From Sipunculus nudus (Eukaryota > Annelida > Sipuncula > Golfingiida > Sipunculidae): a DNA stretch of 64,000 nt. The notes under the pieces were generated by a model. It saw only the letters and a list, made by a program, of their open reading frames with translations. It did no database searches and had not been told where the DNA came from. A program made the position numbers and the translations under genes. The stretch is taken from contig CM049306.1 of the NCBI GenBank assembly GCA_026874595.1, forward strand, positions 77,278,142-77,342,141, given 5' to 3'. Positions 10,901 to 20,665 of the stretch are shown here, one piece after another; within the stretch, counting starts at the first letter, position 1; each line of letters opens with the position of its first letter.

Positions 10901-11844
10901 CTACATGTCAATATCAGAATAAACAAAGTGGCCATTCTGTTATTTTTTACTGTTTGTTTATAATGAGCTATCAGGTGGTTCTCAGTGAAAATGTGCGTCT
11001 CTTTGAAGGAGAATGACATAACATAGGCAAACATAAAACAAGTCTCAACAGCTGTGATCCAGAAATTTTACACTGGGAGTTTAACCTTTAAAACAAACTA
11101 ATACAGAACTGGTCAGGTATTTAGCATCACAAGCATGGCTATACAGTGTGAACATTTCAACTAACTCCCTGGTTGGCTGCGAAATCAATAGCAGGGGGAG
11201 TACAGAATCAATAAAGTGACTATGTAGACCCAGGACCACAGGATCAATGGTGCCAGAGAAGCTTGCCCGAACAGGCATTCAGAGAACGACTAACCTCTAC
11301 ACATTATCAACAGAGAAGGCCAGCAAGACAAGTGAGGAACACTGTAAATTGTAAAGGATGGGACACTTCAATTCAATGAATATTATTAACCATGGCCACT
11401 ATCAACGTTTGCCACTTGAAAATGTCAAAACTGGAATGCTCAAGCAGCACTTGGAAGCTTAATGCTGGGTTAGCTTTGATAGGTCCTTACTTTTTGCAGC
11501 TCTTGCTATATTGTAGCACTCTCAATCTTGGGGATATGTTTTGATAAATTTACAAATATGTAAGTCCTGCAAATCAGTTCCTGCTAAGTGCTAACAGTTT
11601 ATATGATCATAACTCCTGTGAAGAAATATTTTGTTATCTCTTTGCCAAGTGCAATCAGAACTGTACCTGCATCTTTGAAGAGTATGGCAGACTAGTGTTG
11701 GGAATAGGTTGTAAAATTAGTGATTGACCTCTACTGACAGATAATCTTCACTAATCACATAGTTTAGAACTTATTAAATTTATAACCATATATAGACATG
11801 GATCATCTCAAATGATCATTAGTTTGACATGTTTGTAATATATT
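7961..11844. other. Intronic DNA with no gene supported
   Basis: AT-rich DNA. The first kilobase may hold decayed sequence of the adjoining LINE. There is a short TG run near 9812-9822. Short open frames occur (9550-9930, 10541-10816 and 11081-11278, all minus), but they show no domain or splice context that I recognise. Confidence 0.5.
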
Positions 11845-12686
11845 TGTCAAGGGAACAATGAGAATCTGGGAAGATCTGGAATCCCCTTGGGAAAAATTAG
11901 AATTCTGATTTTTCCCAGGAAAAATGAGAATCCAGAGATGGTATGTAGGGATTCCCATTCTTTCCGGGAAGAACTTCGAATTCTCATTCTTCTAATTCTC
12001 ATTCTTCCTGGGACAAATGAGAATTCCAGTCTCTCCCGGGAAAATTGAGAATTCTCATTTTTCCTGGGAGAGATTGGAATTCAGTTTTGAAATTCAAACC
12101 TGGGAAAAATGAGAATTCTCATGCCTGGAACTAACATGAAAATATCTGGTTCATTAATTCATTTATAATTGTGCCATGTTAAACTTTTTCATGCAACCTT
12201 TTCATCAGTGTTAGTGATTAAAATGTACAGTAAGTATTTTACCCCAGTTACACTATTGTTTAGCATATAAAACAACAGGTATATATGTTTTTCATGGTTG
12301 AACTTAACATGTATAGATGTCAGAATACTGACAACTTGTCAGATGTGTTAGTCAATCTAACATAGATGTTTATCTTCACTGAATTTTAGATTAAAAATAT
12401 TCACATCTAGAAATCTTTATAATTGAATCATGTGTGCTAAGAACTAATATGTAAATATCAGGTGTGCTTGTTTTCAACTTAAATGTATGTGCTGGGTTTA
12501 GTACTATCATGCAGGGCGAGCCCTGCTTCATAAAAATCTTTAGTCAAAATTTTAGCCAACCAGAATTTTCTTTAGCCATTTCATAAACACTTTAGCCAGC
12601 ACTTATTCTCTGAATAATGGGAAATATCGATATTTAGCATGGAGCAGAATTCAAAATAACATGAATTGATCACATCTTGACAATAT

Positions 12687-12711
12687 AAATATAAATATAA
12701 ATATAAAAAGA
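12687..12711 (+). repeat. (ATATAA)n microsatellite
   Basis: About four repeats of a six-base ATATAA-type unit inside the inner element. Confidence 0.8.
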
Positions 12712-13149
12712 TGTGTGGACTGTGCAATTCATGATTATTCTGTGTGACTTTGCGTTGAACATTAAGTTATATATAATAAGTATAATTAAATCAACTGAAG
12801 ACCAGTCTTTCTTGATAAACTTTTATTTCACAGTATTAAAGTCTCTTATTTTGCATATTCAGTAAGGCCTAAAAAATGTTCTTTGTTTCCAATCTAAACC
12901 AACTCCAACAAAACCTAGCCAGTCTAAAATTAAATTTTATTGGGGGTTTGAGCCTTGAGCCATGGGGCACAAAAAAGTCACTTCAGAGATCTTGTACAAG
13001 TCACAAGTAATTGAAATGACACCTAATTATATCAAAGTAATGATTCAGTTAATTGGTCTATGTTCTTAAGAATAAATTATGTACAGTGTTCATATGTATG
13101 CAGGAGATCATTTCTGATAAGCCTGTTTTATATCACATGGTAAAACTAG

Positions 13150-14371
13150 ATGTGTCGGAATGACATGAATGCCCCCGCCTGGGGCAAATTAGAAACATTT
13201 GTAAAATTTTGAAACATTTTTTAAGTTCAGGAGGTGTCGTATGGTCAAATAGGTCAAGAAGGGCAAAAATGCAAACTCGATCTGTAACGGGTCATTATCA
13301 AGCAACACACCAAAAATCATGCAGTATATGCAGGCATTGTGAAAAAAAGTCCATACATGTGCATTTTCCATAAAAATTTGTCTTTCATGAAATTTTCTAT
13401 GTTTAGGAGCCGTAAAACAATCAAAAATAGGTCAACCGGGACAAAACGCGAACTCAATCTGTAACTGTCATTATCTGCCCACACATAAAAAATCAGGGTG
13501 GTATCTGCAGGCAATGGGGAAAAAAAGTCAGTACATCTGCATTTGTTATGAAAATTTCTATTTTTCATGAAACTTTCTATGTTTAGGAGCAGTCAAATGG
13601 TCAAAAGTAGGTCAACTGGGACAAAACAAGAACTCGATCTTAACTGGTCATTATCTGCCTACGCACAAAAAATCAGGCCTGTATCTGCAGGCACTATGAA
13701 AAAAAGTCCATACATGTTCACTTTTTTATGAAATTTTCAGTACATCTGCATTTGTTATGAAAATTTCTATTTTTCATGAAACTTTCTATGTTCAGGAGCA
13801 GTCAAACGATCAAAAGTAGGTCCACTGGGACAAAACGTGAACTCGATCTGTAACTGGTCATTATCTGCCCACACACCAAAAATCAGGCCAATATCTGCAG
13901 GTATTTCGAAGAAAAGTCTGTACAAGTGTATTTGTCATTAAAATTTATATTTTACATGAAATTTTCTATGTTCAGGAGCCGTAAAACAGTCAAAAGTAGG
14001 TCAACTGGGACAAAACGTGAACTCGATCTGTAACTGGTCATTATCTGCCCACACACCAAAAATCAGGCCAATATCTGCAGGTATTTCGAAGAAAAGTCTG
14101 TACAAGTCTATTTGTCATTAAAATTTATATTTTACATGAAATTTTCTATGTTCAGGAGCTGTAAAACAGTCAAAAGTAGGTCAACTGGGACAAAACGCGA
14201 ACTCGATCTGTAACTGGTCATTATCTGCCCACACACAAAAAAATCAGGCCAATATCTGCAAGCATTGCGAAAAAAAAGTCTGTACAACTGTTTGATTTGG
14301 GAATGACGGAATGACGGAAGGATGGACATGGGTAAAACTATATGCCCCGGCCACTTTGTGGCAGGGGCATA
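13150..14371 (-). repeat. ~180-bp tandem array with a hairpin end (pearl-like)
   Basis: About six units of roughly 180 bp. The landmark CTATGTTCAGGAGC or its variants recurs near 13,400, 13,580, 13,790, 13,970 and 14,150, so one spacing is about 210 and the rest about 180. Other landmarks are ACTCGATCTGTAACTGGTCA and ATCTGCCCACACACCAAAAA. The left edge has AATGCCCCCGCCTGGGGCA; the right edge has a hairpin TATGCCCC...GGGGCATA at 14,341-14,371 followed by A-rich DNA. A core of 160-200-bp tandem units between special ends is the plan described for bivalve pearl/Cv-type elements. Membership is inferred from architecture only. Confidence 0.7.
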
Positions 14372-14880
14372 AAAAATTATTAAAGATAAAATAAATTCCC
14401 TCCCTACCTACTCTAAATTTTTCACCACTGTAATCAGAAACAAAGAACTCTTTCTTTTAGGCCTAAGGGCATTGGAAAGAAGGTTTTCGCCAATAAATTG
14501 GCCAAAGGGGATTTTGTTTCGCCAGATCTCCCAATCGCTAGCCATTGGCGAATAGGTAGGGCCAGCCCTGATCATGTGTGAATAATACTGATTTTAACAG
14601 AAATGTGTTTTCTACTTTTTTTCCTGACAAAAATGTTACTGTTCTTTTAGCAATGGTCAGTTAATAACATTAAAGTCTGATTGTAATACTGTAGTAAAAT
14701 ATGCAAACTTAACCTACTTAATTATTAAAAGGATATCATTTAACAAATTGGAGCTGGCTTGGAAAAATCAGAATCAATTCATAGTATGAAATGATTCTCA
14801 TTTTTCCTGGGAAAAATCAGAATTCCTATTTTTCTTGGGAGGATTCCGGATCTTCCCAGATTCTCATTCTTCCCTCGACA

Positions 14881-16370
14881 TATACGTAATAATTCTAGTC
14901 TATATGTGTATGTAGTAACCTAAGATATGAAGTAATAGTAAAGACACACATCATCAGATTTGCCTGAATTAAAAGGATACAATTTCTCATGACAAAGCCT
15001 AAGACGTGCAAAACTTTGTTACTGATTATGGCACTGCAAGATCAGTGATCAAACTGTATTACACCAACAGATTGGTTATTATCATCAGCCCATCAGTATG
15101 GCTGACCATCTGTTCACGTTCAAAATAGTCTTTAATGAAAGCAAAGACTTAAACAAGGGACCTATGGGTCACGACGCTCAGCTGTTATATATGATAAAAA
15201 AATATTATTTAGAAATGAGGCACATGCTGGTTTTGTGTGGTAATAAATATAAGCCGTATTATGAGTTGTTGTTGTTAGGCTTATGTATGATTTTGATAGT
15301 ACCTTTGGAGACAGGGAAGAGGATTGGTTTCATTTATTTTATTAACAAATGGAGTACTTTTGTCACACAGATTTTGACTTGGCCATATAACTTATAAGCA
15401 GAACATATAATATAAGAGTTTAACTATTTATTAAAAAAAATTACAAATATTGTCCCAAATATAATTTTCATAAAAAATAATAAGAGAATCATATGATTTT
15501 TTTAAATGAAATATAACTGATATGATTATTAAAATAATATTAAAGAATATATTCATGAATGCATTCATGAATACATTTTGAAAGTATTTGCACGAGTATT
15601 CATATACTTTCATTTTTACCTGAATTCCTATTCTTTATGCAAGAAATTTTATAATGGAGTACATAATCATATTCATATTTAAATACAATTACAAAGTATT
15701 CGCACCATGTCTGGTATTTATTCAGTTTCACCAACCAATGATGTTGAGAATCCAGAATATACAAAATTCACACATTTAAATAATGATCATAAGTACCTGG
15801 TTTTATGGCTTTTATTTATATTAAAAAATAACTGTAAAAAATTCATTTTGGACTAATTTCACATCAATGTACACACTAGACACAGTAGGAATCTAGATTA
15901 ATATTATCAACTGCATCTTTGTCTATCATTAATTTCCTTCATATGATCCCTAATGATTAGTAATGAATAATATGATTTACTTCTTTATTATTAAAATTGA
16001 ACTGAAAAATGCCATAGGTGACTGCATGGTGTTATTTGGAATATGTGACATTCTACCCATCGATACAAGATTCTTATATCATCAGTAACTGCAAGTTAAT
16101 TTCCTGTTATTATAAACTAACAAATTCCTTTTCTATTTTTCTTTAATTTGTTATTAAAAACCAATAAAAATTTATTAATTTATTGTTTATTGTTATGTTG
16201 TTGGTTAAAACTACTAGATGAGTTGGGTTGGACACCTGGATCAACTGTGGCTGGCCATAAGCTGCCTGGATTCCTGTATGCCTCTTCTCAAGCGTGCATA
16301 ATTTGATGAAAGGTCAACAAGGTCAACATACAGGTGACTCAAGAGGGGCTGGAGAGAGCCAAAGTCTGAC
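14881..16370. other. AT-rich intronic DNA, no gene
   Basis: Very AT-rich, especially 15.4-16.2 kb. An open frame at 15,098-15,397 (plus, 99 codons) has no recognisable domain. Nothing else is supported. Confidence 0.5.
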
Positions 16371-17795
16371 AGGGTCTCATAAAAAACATTAATAAAAGCT
16401 ACAATTTTTGGCCAATTTCTTTCAGCTTTCTAAACTAAAAAGCTGAAATCCTAATGTGTGCATGATATGAAAATTATATCAACAGTGCTCACAGGACACA
16501 AACGTGCCATGGTCACAGTTGGGCAAAATTTAAGGTACTTATTTTATATTTATACTAATAACTTATAAAATTTGAAAAATTCAGAACTAATTTTTGGTAT
16601 TCAATTGAATCTTGATTAAATAATGTTACATCCCTGACAAAAAAAATCTCTAGCTTCAGCTATGCCCTTGTTAAAGGAAGAAAATATATTTCTTGATTTT
16701 TTACAAAGTGCATTATGTTTGGGCCCATAACTTAAAACAATTACGCAATACTGACATCATTCTGGCATGTGCATAGAGAATGAAAAATATGTATATTATT
16801 TATTATTAAAGTCAGATCAGTGGTTTGGATATTAGGCAGTCTTGAAGTGTAACAATGGGTTTTTAATGGAAAAATGAAGTTTTTCATTAATATCTCGAAG
16901 GTATTAAGTCCTAGTGACCAAATTCTTCGCATGGTAGGGGATTTTGGAGACATCTAACTGTATGCCGAATTTAAGGAACTAAGAGCTGAAGCTGGGGAGC
17001 TGAGCTCTTGCAAACTGCATAACACTAGCTTGATGTAAACAATATGTTACATGGTGCTTGAAAACTTATTAAAATCTACAGTTTTTGATCAACTGGTTTC
17101 AAATTTTTGGTGTTAACAGTTGAAATGCTAACAAAAACATGCTGTGAAAATTAAATCCACAGTACTTACAGGGAAAAAACGTGCCATGGTCAAAGTTGGG
17201 CAAAATTTAAGGTACTAATTTTTTATTTTTATTAATATTTTAGAAAATTTAAAAGATTTTCATCTAATTTTGGGTATACAATTTAATTTTGATTAATTAA
17301 AGTTATATTACTGGAAAAAAGGTCGATAGCTTTAACATTTTTTGTGTTAAGTGATCAAATATCTTTCCTGATTTTTTACAAAATGCATTATGTTTGGGCC
17401 CATAACTTTTTTAAATTAAATAATACAGACATAATTTCTGGCATGTACATAGGAGCTATATAGAGGAATATTTATGGTAAATATGAGGAAAAACAGATGA
17501 GTGGTTTTGATATTAGGCAGTCCTGAAGTGTGAAAATAGGTTTTTAATAAAAAATTGAGGTTTTTCCTTAATTTCTCAAAGGAACGAAGTTGCAAAGACC
17601 CAGTTTTTGGCTTGGTAGGAGATCTTGGGGACATCTAACATTATGCCGAATTTTGGATTCCTAGGTCTTACGGTTTCAAAACGTGCCACATCTACGGACG
17701 GACGGACGGACGGACGGACGGACAGACGGACGGACGACGGACAATGGACCACGACTTTAGCTCAGATGACTTATAGTCAGCTGAGCTAAAAAAAG
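16371..17795 (+). repeat. ~677-bp tandem repeat (2 units) with GACG tract and terminal hairpin
   Basis: The phrase AACGTGCCATGGTCA starts at 16,501 and again at 17,178, a period of 677. Both units continue with GGGCAAAATTTAAGGTAC, GTGCATTATGTTTGGGCCCA (GCATTATGTTTGGGCCCA in unit 2), GATATTAGGCAGTC and GACATCTAAC. The units are clearly diverged. The right end has (GACG)n at 17,695-17,741 and a hairpin TTTAGCTCAG / CTGAGCTAAA at 17,756-17,790. The same hairpin theme opens the opposite-strand repeat at 40,651. Class unknown; similar ends are common in molluscan repeats. Confidence 0.75.
17695..17741 (+). repeat. (GACG)n microsatellite
   Basis: A tetranucleotide run with one GACA and one shortened unit, just upstream of the terminal hairpin of the tandem element. 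Confidence 0.9.
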
Positions 17796-20562
17796 TGTTC
17801 TTTGAAAATAGCAAAGTGCGAAGTAATAGATGCACTTATATGTAAACCGAAGACAAGACAACTCCTTCAACTTTCATTAGACCCAACTCTATCTACATGA
17901 AGGGATTAACTAGTAATCACTTGATTTAATAAATTTGAATTATGCCCACATGGAATATAAATTACCAAAATGGCAAATATTTGTGGACATGGAGATAAAG
18001 CCATTTTTACTTAAGTCAAGGTCTGTCATACAAAACCTAAATCCCCTGAATCTCATATTCATATTGTGTTATATTTGCAGGGAAAGAAAACTCTTCCAAT
18101 GTTTGTCCCCTGCTTGGGCTTAGATCAATAAAATGCTTGTACTGGTATACAAAACAATACCTATGAAGAAAGCACATACATTCTATCCTTCAAAATGAAA
18201 TTTCTGTTCTTCCACAAAAAAATCCTTACCATGGTTAGTAATGTGTAACAGGTTAAGGGGAGAATTCTCTGCCAGCCACAGTGGGCAATCATTTAACCAA
18301 CAATGAACAAAATACAAGATAAAATTTAATCTAGGTTTTCCAAGAAACCACCGTGTGTTTTTTTTTTGGTTGAAACAATCAGACAAACATGGGAGTAAAA
18401 GAATAGAAGATCTTTAAAAGCAATCCTGTCCAAGCTACACATGAGGGTTTACATAAAATCTGAATGAAATAAGATATATAATTTACTAAGTAATCATCTA
18501 GGCACTAAAACATGAGTGGACTGTGGTAAAAAGACTGACTAATACAATTGAAAAGTAATCACATTAAATGATTTATGTCATTCCTCCCAGAAACAATTGT
18601 ACAAAACTTGAATAAAATTGGATAATATTCAAGAAAATTACCAACAAAAAATAAAACCTGACAGACAAACAGGTATGCAACTGCCACAGTATCATATTAA
18701 CTCATATTGCAAAACAAATATACTGAATCTCAGGACAATTTCAAAATCATGTGAAATTTGGTTGAGTTTTTTTAGATTTGAATATTTCTCACCACAATTC
18801 AGGAACATTCAACACTGAACTACACAATCCATATTTGTAAAAAAAAATTATTTAAAAAGCTAGAGTATGAGCTTATCCTGATGCCTGTCTATAACTGCAT
18901 AATAATTATAAAAATAATAATAACAACAACCCCCCCAATAAAAAAGTTTTCAATCAGAATCTAAGTAATAACATAACTTAAGATACATATATATGATTAT
19001 ATTCAATTCTAAGGAAAGAAGTCTTATAATTTCTTTAATATACCATGTAATATACTGATTTCAGTTTTGACACAAGGGTTCAGAAATGAGCACACTACAT
19101 ATGTACAACATTAAGGCTTTTCAGTCAAATATTTTTGAAACGGGGTTTGTTGGATAAACAGTGAGCAATTTACAGAATCCCAGACAGGCATCATGGTTCA
19201 AGTATCACAAAATATCACTCACAGGAAGTAAACATACAAAATTTCTAATCTAAACCCTCGTGGCTTTGAGATTTTGTAGCTTATCACACCTCTGCTTTGG
19301 GGTACATACATCTTAACCATATATCAACTCTAAACCACAAATTTAAACTAAGATATGCACCTCTTGACCTGGTCACAATGACTACCTACCTTTCCACGTA
19401 GTGCTCCATACCACATGTACTGGTACGAGTATACCATAGCATTTTCTATCATATCAGTGGTCCAGAATTTTGGATCTTACTACACTGCTACTAGAGTCCC
19501 TCTTAGTATTTTCCAAAGCCCAAACAACATTTGGGCATGCCTGCCAGTGTGGCTGTGGTCGGTAATCAATAGCACAGGCTATAATTGTACAGGTAGCAAG
19601 TGTTCTCTTGAGGATCTGAGTATTTACGTCCACCCCAACGCCCGTGCAGTGCATGGTTCCATTATACATTTGCACAGTAACCCTTGAACAAAATTCATGG
19701 TCCAACAGTCACTGCTGAAAGGGGGCTTGGCCGTGCCCATATAGCCTTCCATGTGTACAGACATTAGGTATACATGCCATTCAAACACACTATTTTACAC
19801 TCATTGAGCAGTAACAATAGACCAACAAACACACCCTGAAAGCTTGCCTGGGACAAATACACAATTAATAGGGTGGAGGCATGGGTTCAGCCACACCATT
19901 CAGGAAGCTCTAATTCACTGCAGCTTGGGTATATTTGTGTAAAATGTATAACAGATCCCCTGTACAATCAGGTTAACATGAATTATAAATAAGCTTAGCA
20001 TGTGTTTTATACTTGCTCTTTGGTAGCCTATGATGTAATTGAAAACACCTGTGAACGCTCATACAGTAATTTTTATGTAATCTGCATGATCAACATTCAC
20101 ATAAAAGGTTACAGAAAAAACACTGCCATTTGGAATGTTTGCCAAACCTGGATTACATAACAGCAATTGATTGTTCAAGTGTCCTATTCGTGCAAGGTAT
20201 CACTAATGCATCTTATAAAAGTAACCTGTAGGTTATTAATAAGTCACACAAAGTGTGAGTGTTTATACTTAGTGTGGAGACAGTGGTTATGGGATAATGC
20301 AGGTGATTGTTGAGCTTTCTGCTGCTAACAGTTTCTTTATATCTTACTCACCTGTAGCAGCAATATGTGCCAAAATGTACCAAAATATATACAGTGTGAT
20401 CAAAAGGCTACAGAGTACTCTTAATTAAAATATTAAATGCATAATTTTCATTTACTCAGCAACCCTGGCACTTTTTTAATGTGGGTTCTGACTGATCCTG
20501 GTGGACAGTGACTGCATTGTAAGCTTTTATGTTGGCCATAAGCAAAATGAGAGTACACTCGC
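17796..20562. other. Intronic DNA; one unexplained two-strand open region
   Basis: Mostly AT-rich intron. At 19,415-19,705 both strands are open for more than 80 codons (plus 90, minus 83) in locally less AT-rich DNA. Neither product matches a family I know. There is no other supported feature until the exon at 20,563. Confidence 0.45.
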
Positions 20563-20665
20563 CTGGTAAGGCAACCCATAACAGCTAGCATATGTGGGCT
20601 GAGGAGGCGGATGGTAGGCTGCCTCATCTTCTGCAGCAGCTAATGCAACTTCCACAGCATCCAAG
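20563..20665 (-). CDS. KMT2E: KMT2E-like exon: N-terminal Ala/Pro-rich segment
   Basis: The exon completes a glycine codon and encodes LDAVEVALAAAEDEAAYH, then PPPQPTYASCYGLPYQ. The final GLPYQ followed by DHNYGA in the next exon mirrors human IGLPYADHNYGA. The acceptor is TATTTTTTCAG. The donor reads CAG then GCGAGT, a GC donor otherwise ideal in context. The 103 nt start in phase 2 and end in phase 0, consistent with both neighbours. Confidence 0.9.

Larger units (their letters stand above)
12512..14570. mobile_element. Inner element with CAGGGC..GCCCTG ends and ATCATG direct repeats
   Basis: The left end reads CAGGGCGAGCCCTGC and the right end in reverse CAGGGCTGGCCCTACC. The direct repeat ATCATG sits at 12,506-12,511 and 14,571-14,576. 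Sub-terminal inverted similarity (GAAACAAAGAAC then TTTTAGGCCT) lies near 12,865-12,895 and 14,437-14,465. Short CAGGG-type ends suggest hAT-like DNA transposons, which normally make 8-bp duplications; here only 6 bp match. No transposase was found. Confidence 0.6.
11845..14880. mobile_element. Outer DNA-transposon-like element with ~85-bp inverted ends
   Basis: The left end begins TGTCAAGGGAACAATGAGAA, and the right end read in reverse begins TGTCGAGGGAAGAATGAGAA. Similarity continues for about 85-90 bp through TCTGGGAAGATCTGGAATCC and TTTTTCCCAGGAAAAATGAG. Inside the left half the same GAGAATTCTCATTTTTCC words recur as short palindromes (11,880-12,120). No transposase was recognised and no clear target-site duplication is visible. 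At least two further elements sit inside it (12,512-14,570 and 13,150-14,371). It is probably a non-autonomous element. Confidence 0.75.
6721..20562 (-). other. Large KMT2E intron (13.8 kb), apparent GC-AG boundaries
   Basis: The donor side reads CCTTACCAG then GCGAGT, and the acceptor is TTTTACAG at 6721. The coding frame GLPYQ then DHNYGAP crosses this join without a break, as in human GLPYADHNYGA. The intron is mostly repeats: a LINE remnant, a nested transposon cluster and a hairpin-ended tandem repeat. They are listed separately. Confidence 0.75.

Noticed and set aside
17756-17790. Helitron 3' end (hairpin then CTAA)
   Set aside because: The CTAA is part of the stem rather than about 10 bp after it, and no 5' TC end or Rep/helicase fragment was seen; class left open.
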